From the NCBI RefSeq assembly GCF_900636535.1, contig NZ_LR134289.1:1364001-1428000 (forward strand): 64,000 bases of DNA, given 5' to 3'. A program made the position numbers and the translations under genes. Within the stretch, counting starts at the first letter, position 1. Each line of letters starts with the position of its first letter. The DNA is from Chryseobacterium gleum (GTDB lineage Bacteria > Bacteroidota > Bacteroidia > Flavobacteriales > Weeksellaceae). Shown piece by piece: positions 29,201-37,446 of the stretch. The notes under the pieces are model-generated. The model had not been told where the DNA came from, did no database searches, and saw only the letters and a program-made list of their open reading frames with translations.

Positions 29201-30546
29201 ATCATCTTTCCGGCAGAATCAATAACTACAGCATCCATTTCTGATTTGCCTACAGAAAACATTCTTTTGAATTTTGAATTATGGGTCAACTGATGCAGAA
29301 CAGATTCCACAATAATAACTGCCCCATCAATAATAAGCCCGAAATCCAAAGCCCCAAGGCTCATAAGGTTCCCGCTGACTCCAAAAAGGTTCATCATACA
29401 AATTGCAAATAACATAGCAAGAGGAATCACTGAAGCCACCAATAAACCGGCTCTTATATTCCCAAGGAATAATACAAGAACAAAAACCACAATCAATGCT
29501 CCTTCTGTAAGATTTTTTTCAACAGTACCAATAGCATTATTCACCATTTTGGTTCGATCCAGGAAAGGCTCTATCACGACTCCTTTTGGAAGCGTCTTCT
29601 GAACCTGAGCGATTTTCTCTTTTACATTTTTAATCACCTGGTTACTGTTTTCACCCTTAAGCATCATAACGACCGCTCCTGAGACTTCTCCTTCATCATT
29701 AAAGGTCATGGCTCCGTATCGGGTCGCAAAACCCGGCTTTACTTCTGCAATATCTCTTATAGACAGCGGGACATCGTTTGTTTTTGTAGCAATAGAAATA
29801 TTTTTAATTTCTTCAATGTTTCCGACCAAACCTTCACTTCTAATGTATAAAACCGTAGGCCCCTTTTCAATATAAGCACCTCCTGTATTTTGATTATTAG
29901 CTTGTAGCGCATCGAAAACATCATTAATGGTAATTCCATAAGCATTCAACCTATCCGGATTGACTGCAATCTCATATTGTTTTAGCTTTCCTCCAAAGCT
30001 ACTGACTTCTGCAACCCCTTTTACACCTAACAGCTGCCTCCTTACAATCCAATCCTGAATTGTACGAAGCTCCGTGATATTGTATTTTTTTTCATATCCT
30101 TTTTCAGGTCTTATTACATACTGAAAGATTTCACCTAGTCCCGTAGAAATAGGTCCTAGTTGGGGATTTCCTATTCCCTGCGGGATAACAGCCTGTACCT
30201 GCTGGAGCCTTTCAGCAACCTGCTGTCTGGCCCAGTAGATGTCAACATCATCTTCAAAGACAATGGTAACCAGCGATAGTCCAAATCTGGAAAAGCTTCT
30301 GATTTCCTTTAATCCTGAAATATTATTGTTGGCCTGTTCTATAGGAAAGGTAACAAGCCGTTCTATATCTGTTGCACCAAAAGAAGGTGCCATCGTAATG
30401 ACTTGTACCTGATTATTGGTAATGTCGGGTACCGCATCTATCGGTAATTTAGTGACCTGATAGGAACCAATTCCCATAAGCCCTAATACCAACAATGCAA
30501 TAATGAGTTTATTCTTTACAGAAAACTCAATGATTTTTGTAAGCAT
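26203..30546 (-). CDS. czcA: CzcA-type heavy-metal RND pump fused to a TolC-like channel
   Basis: 1,447 aa, ~400 longer than CzcA. Residues 1 to ~1,030 are the RND pump: 'KLPIDAVPDITNNQVQVIT', large porter loops and the membrane motif 'LDFGLIIDGAVIIVES', i.e. DFGX3DGAX3VE of the divalent-metal HME types rather than the Cu/Ag CusA pattern. After 'LPLLYVNIEKGIKMKKMKNR' a signal-peptide-like segment ('IASVLVFLFCFIGLEVKSQ') begins an outer-membrane factor domain ('PVTLEEAVDVALKNNRIIKN' and a coiled-coil helical body). Such fusions occur in Bacteroidota. It would export Zn, Co, Cd or Ni; substrate inferred. No frame break. Confidence 0.9.
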   Translation of the reverse strand: MLTKIIEFSVKNKLIIALLVLGLMGIGSYQVTKLPIDAVPDITNNQVQVITMAPSFGATDIERLVTFPIEQANNNISGLKEIRSFSRFGLSLVTIVFEDDVDIYWARQQVAERLQQVQAVIPQGIGNPQLGPISTGLGEIFQYVIRPEKGYEKKYNITELRTIQDWIVRRQLLGVKGVAEVSSFGGKLKQYEIAVNPDRLNAYGITINDVFDALQANNQNTGGAYIEKGPTVLYIRSEGLVGNIEEIKNISIATKTNDVPLSIRDIAEVKPGFATRYGAMTFNDEGEVSGAVVMMLKGENSNQVIKNVKEKIAQVQKTLPKGVVIEPFLDRTKMVNNAIGTVEKNLTEGALIVVFVLVLFLGNIRAGLLVASVIPLAMLFAICMMNLFGVSGNLMSLGALDFGLIIDGAVIIVESVLHQLTHNSKFKRMFSVGKSEMDAVVIDSAGKMMNSAVFGQIIILIVYLPILTLQGIEGKMFKPMAQTVAFALLGAFLLSLTYIPMMSAVLLRKRSNKPTLSDSMMKKVEKIYLEVLLKLLRVPKIVFGVVAVLFITAVFILSKMGGEFIPSLEEGDFAVDTRVLPGSNLTTTIESTQKAAHILKSRFPEVQKVVTKIGSGEVPTDPMPMDASDMMVILKDKKEWTSASTFPELADKMGKQLQEVPGITASFQYPVQMRFNELMTGARQDVVVKIFGDDLDVLSRNAQKLGKIIETVEGTQNLYIEPISGMPQVIIEYNRPLIAQYHLSVADINRIVNTAFAGQSTGLVFEGEKRFDMVVRLDTKYRKNVTDIKNLLVPTPFGNQIPLSQLAKVEVKNGPNQIQRENAQRRIVVGFNIKDRDVQSIVEELQGKVDQKIKLPTGYYMTYGGSFENLNNAKQRLMIAVPIALALIFVMLFFAFKSVKESLLIYTAIPLSIIGGVFFLALRGMPFSISAGVGFIALFGVAVLNGIVLISEFNRLYKSGMRNIVRIVIDGGESRLRPVLMTAFVASLGFIPMALSNGAGAEVQRPLATVVIGGLIVATFLTLFVLPLLYVNIEKGIKMKKMKNRNIASVLVFLFCFIGLEVKSQTPVTLEEAVDVALKNNRIIKNEKLKSEYSKALVRSASDIPQTGVTMDYGQINSALTDMKFGISQNIAFPTVYKKQKNLYTEEWKKSLLNVSLKEYELKKAVSLTFYNILYWKEKEKLLQETLKLYTDFLDKASIRLKAGESNILEKTTASNQKSAIEIQLKQLNQELSVLKYQLQWLLNTETDFVPEDKKLFSRGLKEELSSHPVIQVLQQLKKVSEQQTALEKAKLLPGLQLAYNLNSFKGTGADDKVYGSAPQFHSVQLGVSVPVFSGGQKARIQAAKIAESVAENDIANMEFNLQNQRKKASGIYQTNLDIVSRYESTELKNADVITETAKKQFLAGEINYLEFVILVNQAVTLKNSYTDAVWKLNQSAIELEYLTLNP

Positions 30547-30613
30547 AAATGATTGATTATTAATCTTAATTATTGAGATAAGTTATAGGTATTCTGAAGC
30601 ACACTATGAATAC

Positions 30614-30632
30614 ATCTGCATCTTTTGCAGAT
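30614..30632. promoter_or_regulatory. Hairpin in the leader before the RND pump
   Basis: ATCTGCA-TCTTT-TGCAGAT, a perfect 7-bp stem ~70 bp upstream of the pump start on the minus strand. With the second hairpin at 30655-30677 it makes a structured leader; attenuation or mRNA stability are possible roles. Confidence 0.4.
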
Positions 30633-30654
30633 ACTTTATGGCAAAGCGGAATAC

Positions 30655-30677
30655 TCTCAATCAGAGAATGATTGAGA
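30655..30677 (-). terminator. Hairpin right after the small exported protein gene
   Basis: TCTCAATCA-GAGAA-TGATTGAGA (as read on plus), a 9-bp perfect stem starting 9 bp after the stop of the 30686-31072 gene. On the minus strand no U tract follows, so it is more likely an mRNA processing or partial stop site between this gene and czcA than a strong terminator. Confidence 0.4.
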
Positions 30678-30685
30678 AAAATAGA

Positions 30686-31072
30686 TTAAGATTGATAAAA
30701 TTTTGGAGGCTCCCAGATAGAATTTAAAATTTCCTTATTGTAAAGCGCACTTTTGTAAAAGGTCTTTTTGATCTCAATAGAATTGTACACCTTCTCGGTA
30801 AAATGAAGATCTAAAATTGGATTAACGGTAAATGCAACAGAAAGAGGACTTGCGTGTGAAACAAAAGGTAGCTTTTGATCCTGATCATAATCATTATCTT
30901 TAACCGGATGATCATAATGCATTTTCAGAAATGCAGTAAACGACATTTCAGAATTAAGGTTTTTGTGCTGAAAATAATGCTCAATGAGAAGCGGCATTTT
31001 CAAAAGCTGATATAGTTCGGTTGTAGAAACCAAATAAAGGGATAACAACAATATGGAAATCAGCTTTTTCAC
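30686..31072 (-). CDS. Small exported protein, paralogue of 21543-21932
   Basis: 128 aa from the GTG at 31072; a longer frame to 31123 lacks conservation with the paralogue and runs through the palindrome, so it is rejected. Hydrophobic start 'KLISILLLSLYLVSTTELYQ', then 'LLKMPLLIEHYFQHK', 'MSFTAFLKMHYDHPVKDNDY', 'DQDQKLPFVSHASPLS' and a 'SIWEPPKF' end, all matching the copy near the P-type ATPase. First gene before the CzcA/CzcB operon and likely part of the same response. Function unknown. Confidence 0.65.
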   Translation of the reverse strand: MKKLISILLLSLYLVSTTELYQLLKMPLLIEHYFQHKNLNSEMSFTAFLKMHYDHPVKDNDYDQDQKLPFVSHASPLSVAFTVNPILDLHFTEKVYNSIEIKKTFYKSALYNKEILNSIWEPPKFYQS

Positions 31073-31084
31073 TATAACAAAATT

Positions 31085-31098
31085 ATGAAATATTTCAT
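31085..31098. promoter_or_regulatory. Palindrome before the paralogous small exported protein
   Basis: ATGAAATATTTCAT, perfect 14-bp palindrome, 12 bp upstream of the GTG start, embedded in 'TTCTTAATNAAATATTTN', a leader shared with the 21932 paralogue (ATAAAATATTTTAT there). Confidence 0.5.
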
Positions 31099-31399
31099 TA
31101 AGAACGATTTTAAATAAGCCCAATCATTGGTTTTTCATTATTATATTTTCTTAATAATACTCTTTCTAATCAGCAAATTGATAAAGTCTCTATAATCTAT
31201 TTCATACCTATAAAGTCAATGAATAAGAATTGCGTTTGAACAATGTTGGCAATTCCCCAATATATGTGATATTCTAAGTCTATTGCTACCCATGAATCTT
31301 TACGATAAGGTCTTCAGAATTTATTATTTCACCACCAACTTTTACCGCTTCAACCATTTATTATATCATCGGTTTTAATATTTTGCTTTCTTTGTATTA

Positions 31400-32419
31400 A
31401 TGAATGAGAATGAAAGAAAAATATATCTTTACAGTGCCTTTTTGATCACACTAATGGTCAATTCTGCAAAACTGATGGCCCTTAACAGTGATGGGATTAT
31501 CGCCCGTTACTGGCAGTTCAATATTGGGGAATATGGCTACCAGTTTTTGTATAATATGGCATTCTGCCTTTTGTTACTGTATCTTAACCTGTCCCAGGGT
31601 AAGTTTCTGAGTGTCTTTAGAGAAAACAAACAATACTGGAGACTCTATATATTCAATGTCTTGGTGTTGGTGGCAGCAATTATACTGGGAAGTATGATCC
31701 ATTCTTTGCTCTTTGGGACTCCCCAACTTACGGGAGGAAGAATTAGAGGATATTTTGTCCGGTTTTTGCTCAGCAGTATCATGATTGCAGTCGTTATCCG
31801 ACTTATTCTTCTGATGCGTGAAAGCAGAAATAAGGACCTTATCAACGAGCAGCTCAATTCCGCTTACCTTAAGGCACAACTGCAATTGCTCCAGGAACAG
31901 CTTAACCCGCACTTTCTATTCAATACATTGAGCAGCCTTTCTGCCATAGTAAGGGAAAATCCAAATCTGGCTCAAAACTATATTCTCCATCTTTCCAAAA
32001 TCTTCAGATATACGCTGGTTCGTTCAGGTAACAATCTGGTAAGTCTTGAGAAAGAGCTTGAGCACCTGAAATCCTATATACAGCTGGTAAAAATGCGGCT
32101 GGAAAATGCATTTCAGATTCATATCAATATCAGCGAAGATTGTATAAACAAACAAATTCTTCATTTATCACTGCAACCCCTGGTGGAAAATGCTGTTAAA
32201 CATAACAAAGCCACCCTTTCACATCCTTTAACTGTAGAGATTTATGAAGAAGACAAATGGCTTATTATCCGAAATAATCTCCAGCCCTCCATCAGTGAGA
32301 CAGAAGGCACTGGGCTTGGTCTTACCAACCTGAATGAGAGATACAAACTGCAACTCCATAAAGAAATAGAGATTTTCCAGACAAAAGAATATTTCATCGT
32401 AAAGCTTCCCTTCTTATGA
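31400..32419 (+). CDS. LytS-type sensor histidine kinase
   Basis: 339 aa. Four membrane helices in the first ~140 residues without an extracellular domain, a coiled-coil linker, then the His_kinase block 'LQEQLNPHFLFNTLSSLSAI' with the phosphoacceptor His (~170). The ATPase part has 'LSLQPLVENAVKHN' (N box) and 'GTGLGLTNLNERY' (G box). Overlaps the LytTR regulator by 4 bp. Divergent from the RND pump operon, so control of metal efflux is a fair guess, but the signal is unknown. Confidence 0.88.
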   Translation: MNENERKIYLYSAFLITLMVNSAKLMALNSDGIIARYWQFNIGEYGYQFLYNMAFCLLLLYLNLSQGKFLSVFRENKQYWRLYIFNVLVLVAAIILGSMIHSLLFGTPQLTGGRIRGYFVRFLLSSIMIAVVIRLILLMRESRNKDLINEQLNSAYLKAQLQLLQEQLNPHFLFNTLSSLSAIVRENPNLAQNYILHLSKIFRYTLVRSGNNLVSLEKELEHLKSYIQLVKMRLENAFQIHINISEDCINKQILHLSLQPLVENAVKHNKATLSHPLTVEIYEEDKWLIIRNNLQPSISETEGTGLGLTNLNERYKLQLHKEIEIFQTKEYFIVKLPFL

Positions 32420-33195
32420 AAAAAAATTTACATATCGTCATTATCGAAGATGAAGCTGCAACCGCAAGAAATCTTGAATATATCCTGAAAGAAATCAACC
32501 CGGCAATCCAAATTGTGAAGACTTTACCAAGTATAGCAGAAGCAATGGATTGGTTCAGATTAAACGATAGTGATTATAATCTTATATTTTCGGACATAAA
32601 GCTTTCTGATGGGTTATCATTTGAAATCTTCAGACAGGTAAACATAAGAAAGCCCGTTATTTTTGTTACGGCATATAATGATTATGCTATCGAGGCCTTT
32701 CGTAACAACGGCATTGATTATGTTTTAAAACCTTTTGACACAGAAGAAATACAGCGGACTTTACTTAAATACAATACCCTTATTGCTGATGATTCAAAAA
32801 ATAGACAGGACAAAACAGAATCTCTGCTAAAGAAGCTACAACATACAACAAAGCAATATAAAAAATCCTTCCTTATTCATTACTGTGGCAGGCTTATCCC
32901 TGTTGACGCGGCTAAAATCAATTGGTTCCATACCGCAAATGAAATCGTATACGCACATATGGCCGATGGCAGACAATATGTAGTGGAATTTACCCTGGAA
33001 CAGCTGGAACATGAGCTCGATCCTACTCTATTTTTCAGGGCTAACCGCCAATTCATTATCAACAAGAATGCTGTAGATGCCGTAGAATATTTCTTTAATG
33101 GCAGACTGCTGGTCAAAATACATCCGCTACCTCAGGAACAAATCCTTGTCAGTAAAGCAAAAGCGATGCATTTCAGAAAGTGGCTGGATCAATAA
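32416..33195 (+). CDS. LytTR-family response regulator
   Basis: 259 aa. Receiver domain with acidic pocket 'IIEDE' , phospho-acceptor Asp 60 ('LIFSDIKLSDG'), 'PVIFVTAYN' and Lys in 'YVLKPF'. After a linker (~120-145) a LytTR DNA-binding domain follows: 'RLIPVDAAKINWFHTANEIV', 'FTLEQLEHELDPTLFFRANR' and 'QFIINKNAV'. Partner of the upstream kinase through a 4-bp gene overlap. LytTR domains bind pairs of direct repeats; targets not identified here. Confidence 0.9.
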   Translation: MKKNLHIVIIEDEAATARNLEYILKEINPAIQIVKTLPSIAEAMDWFRLNDSDYNLIFSDIKLSDGLSFEIFRQVNIRKPVIFVTAYNDYAIEAFRNNGIDYVLKPFDTEEIQRTLLKYNTLIADDSKNRQDKTESLLKKLQHTTKQYKKSFLIHYCGRLIPVDAAKINWFHTANEIVYAHMADGRQYVVEFTLEQLEHELDPTLFFRANRQFIINKNAVDAVEYFFNGRLLVKIHPLPQEQILVSKAKAMHFRKWLDQ

Positions 33196-33293
33196 TGAAT
33201 TCACCCCGGAATTTAGCAGCTTCATCCTTTTTTATCTTAAAGGAAATAATCGTTCTTGATACATTTGTTTCACCAAAAATTAAAATTTCCAAG

Positions 33294-33677
33294 ATGATTT
33301 TAAAACAAAAACAATGGCCCATTCTTGTGACAGCATTTCTATGTATGACATTTGCAAATGTAACGGCACAGGCAAAAAAGTTAAAGGACAGTACTCCCGA
33401 ACAGCGCGCAAAGATGATGACGGAGTGGATGACAAGTAAATTAGCATTAAATACTAAGCAGGTTGAGCAGGTCTCTGCTCTTAATCTTCAGTATGCCCAA
33501 AAGAACGACCCGATTCTGCAAAGTAATGAAGGTAAACTCGCTAAATTCAAAAAACTGAAAGCTTTACAGAAAGAAAAATCCAATGCCCTGAGCCAAATTC
33601 TGGATGCAGGACAATACAAAAAATATGAGGAAATTAAAGATCAGATGGTTCAACATATTAAAGACAAAAGAAAATGA
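33294..33677 (+). CDS. Small exported helical protein (Spy/CpxP-like composition)
   Basis: 127 aa from the ATG at 33294; an earlier start at 33180 overlaps the regulator and would bury the signal peptide. Signal peptide 'WPILVTAFLCMTFANVTAQA', then 'STPEQRAKMMTEWMTSKLAL' and 'LNTKQVEQVSALNLQYAQKN', a helical hairpin with 'LSQILDAGQYKKYEEIKDQM'. The 'TPEQRA...M...L.L...Q' pattern recalls periplasmic Spy/LTXXQ-like stress proteins. It overlaps the next gene by 4 bp and follows the two-component genes, so it may be part of their output. Confidence 0.65.
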   Translation: MILKQKQWPILVTAFLCMTFANVTAQAKKLKDSTPEQRAKMMTEWMTSKLALNTKQVEQVSALNLQYAQKNDPILQSNEGKLAKFKKLKALQKEKSNALSQILDAGQYKKYEEIKDQMVQHIKDKRK

Positions 33678-34753
33678 AAAAACTATTCTATCCATGGGTA
33701 ATGATTTTGTTTATTACCACTTCTGCATGCTCTCAAAGCACTAACGACACTGACGAAGCTGATCCTATTCAGCCAAAACTTGGCAACAGCTTTCAGGGAC
33801 CTATTCAGAAACCGGCATCAGGATATGGTGCAGACGGAAATTTTGAAGTGGCTGAAATTGATTTTAATAACCCCCAGTACGCTGGAACACAGGTTTCAAT
33901 TTTCTATCCTAAAGGAATTACTTCTCCCAGACCTACTATATTTTTTTCACATCCCTTTGGTGGTGAGGATAAAGAATACAATATAGAGCTGTATAACTTT
34001 ATTGCCAAGAAAGGTTATGTGGTAGTATTTGTGCCTTATCGCACCATAGATATCAGTGTTGATCACCGTTACCAAACCCTGTGGGAAGGCTTCGTAAAAG
34101 CTGCCACAGATTATCCTAATATTATTGATACTCAGAAAGTAGGATTTATGGGACATTCTTTCGGCGGTGGGGCAACTATTGATCTTGCCTATAAAGCATT
34201 TACGGAAAAAGGTTGGGGACAAAACGGACGTTTTCTTTTCACCATGGCTCCGTGGTATTCCTTTAATTGGAACAGTTCATTAACTACCCAACAGCAATTA
34301 CAGAGTTTTCCTTCCAATACCAAAATGATCACCCAGGTCTATGATGAGGACGATGTCAACGATCACAGAATGGCAATTGATATTTTTAAAAACATTAATA
34401 TTTCTAACTCTGAAAAAGATTTTATTTACTTTAAATCATCTACCATTAATGGATACAATTATGTAACTGATCACGCAATGCCAAGTTCCCGAAAAGCCTT
34501 TGATGCATTAGATTATTATGGTGTATATCGTCTTTTAGATGCCATGATTGATTACAGCTTCAACGGAAACAGCAATGCCAAAAATGTTGCTTTAGGTAAT
34601 GGTTCCGCGGCTCAGGTTACCATGCCTTCTTATAACGGACAATCGATGGTTCCATTGGAAGTTACAGATAATCCCACTCCTAAATATCCGCAAGGCAAAT
34701 ATCAGTTTCAATGCGGAGACAATACCAATCCACGAATTTCTTTCTGTAATTAA
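33674..34753 (+). CDS. Exported alpha/beta hydrolase (lipoprotein)
   Basis: 359 aa. Lipoprotein signal 'FITTSAC' with Cys 19. Alpha/beta-hydrolase features: oxyanion region 'PTIFFSHPFGGEDKEYN' and nucleophile elbow GHSFGG with Ser 162, followed by 'ATIDLAYKAF'. The long insert 'MAPWYSFNWN' and 'YDEDDVNDHRMAI' provides the acid, and a late His ('VTDHAMPSSRKAF') can complete the triad. Resembles chlorophyllase/PET-hydrolase-like lipoproteins; substrate unknown. Translationally coupled to the preceding small protein; a terminator follows at 34800. Confidence 0.75.
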   Translation: MKKLFYPWVMILFITTSACSQSTNDTDEADPIQPKLGNSFQGPIQKPASGYGADGNFEVAEIDFNNPQYAGTQVSIFYPKGITSPRPTIFFSHPFGGEDKEYNIELYNFIAKKGYVVVFVPYRTIDISVDHRYQTLWEGFVKAATDYPNIIDTQKVGFMGHSFGGGATIDLAYKAFTEKGWGQNGRFLFTMAPWYSFNWNSSLTTQQQLQSFPSNTKMITQVYDEDDVNDHRMAIDIFKNINISNSEKDFIYFKSSTINGYNYVTDHAMPSSRKAFDALDYYGVYRLLDAMIDYSFNGNSNAKNVALGNGSAAQVTMPSYNGQSMVPLEVTDNPTPKYPQGKYQFQCGDNTNPRISFCN

Positions 34754-34799
34754 TATGAAAGACAGCTTTCTTTGAATAAAACACATTTAAAATAATAAT

Positions 34800-34836
34800 T
34801 AAAAAGGGTTTCCCGCTATGTGGAAGGTCTTTTTAA
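34800..34836 (+). terminator. Intrinsic terminator after the hydrolase gene
   Basis: AAAAAGG..TTCC, loop CGCTATGT, GGAA..TCTTTTT: a stem with one internal mismatch region and a U tract, ~47 bp after the stop. Confidence 0.6.
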
Positions 34837-34911
34837 TTATCAAAAACTATTTATTTTAGCAGCTCTAAATATAATCAATTAATAGTATATTGTGGTCAAA
34901 AACAATTAACA

Positions 34912-36207
34912 ATGTCTGTCAAACATCAGGTCGAAAATCAAACAAAAAAAATCAAAAAATTCTTTGGTCTTTTAGGTCCCGGACTGACAACGGGAGCGGC
35001 TGATGACGATCCTTCAGGCATTGCTACCTATTCTCAGACAGGAGCTCAGTTTGGCTATGGTCAATTATGGACAGCCCTCTATATGCTCCCATTTATGACT
35101 GCCGTGCAGGAAGCCTGTGCAAGAATAGGAATGGTTACTGGTAAAGGACTTACCGGAGTTATCAAAGAGCATTACACCAAAAAAATACTCTATAGCTCTG
35201 TCGGATTGGTTGTCATTGCCAATACGATCAATATCGGAGCGGATATTGGAGCCATGGCAGCTGCCGCACAATTAATTATTCCTGCTGATATTGTTATACT
35301 TATGCTGTTTTTTACGGTTAGTATACTTACATTAGAGGTCTTCACCAGTTATCGGGTATATTCAAAAGTTCTTAAATGGCTGGCATTATCACTTCTTGCC
35401 TACCCTCTTACAGCTTTTATTATTGATCAGCCGTGGAAAGAAATACTAAAAGCCTCTATTGTTCCTCATTTTGAATTTTCTTTCAATTTTCTTTTTATAA
35501 TCACCGGAGTATTTGGGACAACGATTACACCTTATATGTTCTTTTGGCAGGCTTCCCAGGAAGTGGAAGAAGAAAATGAAAGAGGTCTTATCCAAGACGG
35601 AAAGCCCAACATCGGATGGCGCCATATTCATGCAATGAGAAAAGATAATAGTATAGGAATGGTCATCTCTGAATTTACAACATGGTGTATTATATTGGTT
35701 GGAGGAACGGTTCTGCATAGCGCTCATATAACAGATATTAATACTGCGGCTGATGCAGCAAAAGCTTTAGAACCCCTGGTACAATCATTTCCAAATTCAG
35801 GTTTGATATCAAAAATCATATTTGCTACAGGAATCATTGGGTTGGGATTACTTGCCGTACCCGTTCTTTCAGGATCGGCATCATATGCGGTTTCCGAAGC
35901 CCTCAACTGGAATGCAAGTTTAAACCTTAAATTTGCAAGAGCAAAAGGATTTTATATGGTTATTATTATCTCTACACTTATTGGTCTGTGTATGAATTTT
36001 ATTGGGATTAATCCTGTGAAGGCTCTTGTTTACACAGCTGTTCTCAATGGCGTAGCTGCTGTGCCTCTCTTGTTTCTTATCATCAGAATATCTGCAAGTG
36101 AAAGTATTATGGGAGAATTCAAAAGCAGGTGGCTTTCAAAAAGTTTATTATGGGTAACTTTTATATTTATGGCTACAGCGTCAATTGCAATGTTTTTTAC
36201 GATCTAA
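34912..36207 (+). CDS. Nramp (SLC11)-like divalent metal transporter, atypical motifs
   Basis: 431 aa, eleven or so membrane helices. The helix-1 motif reads 'DDDPSGIATYSQTGAQFGYG' instead of the classic DPGN, and the helix-6 segment reads 'TTITPYMFFWQASQE' without the MPHN methionine that selects transition metals. This matches the divergent Nramp-related group, some members of which carry Mg2+ or Mn2+. Single gene with its own upstream region; follows the hydrolase terminator. Uptake of a divalent ion is likely, the ion is uncertain. Confidence 0.8.
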   Translation: MSVKHQVENQTKKIKKFFGLLGPGLTTGAADDDPSGIATYSQTGAQFGYGQLWTALYMLPFMTAVQEACARIGMVTGKGLTGVIKEHYTKKILYSSVGLVVIANTINIGADIGAMAAAAQLIIPADIVILMLFFTVSILTLEVFTSYRVYSKVLKWLALSLLAYPLTAFIIDQPWKEILKASIVPHFEFSFNFLFIITGVFGTTITPYMFFWQASQEVEEENERGLIQDGKPNIGWRHIHAMRKDNSIGMVISEFTTWCIILVGGTVLHSAHITDINTAADAAKALEPLVQSFPNSGLISKIIFATGIIGLGLLAVPVLSGSASYAVSEALNWNASLNLKFARAKGFYMVIIISTLIGLCMNFIGINPVKALVYTAVLNGVAAVPLLFLIIRISASESIMGEFKSRWLSKSLLWVTFIFMATASIAMFFTI

Positions 36208-36341
36208 AATAAATCCGAAAATAATACAGACTGTGTCGTATATGTTAATATTGCCGCTTTCAGGATTATCAAAAAACAAAACATCTGCAATATTACTCTA
36301 ATGAATATTTGGAACTTTTGTAAGAATATTTTAAAATTACA

Positions 36342-37337
36342 TTAATGTTTAAGTACGTATCTTCCTTTTGCCTTTCCTGTGAGAATCTCATCTAGTTTGT
36401 CAGGCAATTCCTCTAATCCGATTTCTGTAATAATATTTCTAAATTTGAAAGTTTCCATTCATTAGACAATTTTCCCCAAATTAAGTTTCTTACTGATAAA
36501 GATGCTTCAACAGAATCAATTCCTGCCAAATAAACCCCTCTTAAAATAAATGGAAATATAGACGTATTCACTTCTGTAGATCCTGTCATTCCACAACAAG
36601 TAACAATACCTCCATACTGAGTAGATTTTACCATCCCCGAAAGAATCGCTCCGCCAACGGTATCAATTCCTGCAACAAATGTAGGTTTAGCAAGTGGTTT
36701 GCTATCATACATTTCAATGAAATCATTTCTGTTGATCACTTCTTTCGCTCCTAAAGAGTTGATTAAATACTCATTTTTCTTTTTTTCCCGAAACTGCAAG
36801 TACGTCAAACCCTATTTTCGCCAAGATAGACACCGCAATACTTCCAACTCCTCCAGTAGCTCCGCTCACAACAACTTTTCCATTTTCTGAATTAACAGTG
36901 CTCGACTGCAATATTTGACAAACGGATAATCCTGCTGTCAAACCTGCTGTTCCATAACTCATTGCCTCTTTCTCTGTTAGTTCGGCAGGTAAATGAACTG
37001 CCCATTTTTCGGGAATACTGATATATTCACCAAATCCACCCCAGGTGTTCATCCCTAAATCAAAACCTGTAACCAAAACCTTACTTCCAATTGGAAATTT
37101 TTTTGAATTAGATTCAGCAACAGTTCCCACAGCATCAATACCCGGAATATGCGGAAACTTACGAGTTACTCCTTTATTACCTGAAGCTGACAATGCGTCT
37201 TTAAAGTTAATCGATGAATAACTCACTTTTATCAAAAGGTCATTTTTAGGAAGCTCTGACAAGTTTTTTTCCTTAATTTCTTTTGTAAACCCAATTGTAC
37301 TTTCATTTATAACTAATGCTTTAAACGTATTATCCAT
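36342..37337 (-). pseudogene. YhdH/AcuI-type quinone oxidoreductase with two frame breaks
   Basis: N-terminal part (37337 to ~36786) has 'VSYSSINFKDALSASGNKGV', 'PHIPGIDAVGTV' and the nucleotide-binding 'SGATGGVGSIAVSILAKIGF'. At a run of seven A's (36780-36786) the frame shifts and continues 'NEYLINSLGAKEVINRNDF', 'FVAGIDTVGG'. Near 36436 a missing A shifts again to 'IITEIGLEELPDKLDEIL' and 'GKAKGRYVLKH', stop at 36342. With both bases restored it is a complete ~330-aa medium-chain dehydrogenase/reductase of the YhdH/AcuI family (NADPH-dependent acryloyl-CoA or quinone reductase). Divergent from HxlR, which likely controls it. Confidence 0.85.
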
Positions 37338-37363
37338 TACTTTTTTGAGTAAATTTATTTAAC

Positions 37364-37376
37364 TTTACATTGTAAA
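37364..37376. promoter_or_regulatory. Palindrome between yhdH-like gene and HxlR gene
   Basis: TTTACA-T-TGTAAA, perfect 6-bp arms, in the 110-bp divergent region. HxlR-family dimers bind such short symmetric AT-rich sites, so it may control both genes. A related half site 'GTACTTAC' follows. Confidence 0.5.
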
Positions 37377-37446
37377 ACAAGTACTTACATTCAATTCAGC
37401 TACTGAAACAAAGTACAGTTTTACTGACTATCAGAAGAAAAAATGT

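Noticed and set aside
26203..30546. CzcA-TolC joint chain as an assembly artefact
   Set aside because: Frame is uninterrupted and such fusions are known in Bacteroidota heavy-metal RND pumps.
31073..31123. 17-codon N-terminal extension of the small exported protein
   Set aside because: Runs through a conserved palindrome; the paralogue starts at the corresponding GTG.
33180..33293. Upstream start of the small helical exported protein
   Set aside because: Overlaps the LytTR gene and would place 38 residues before the signal peptide.
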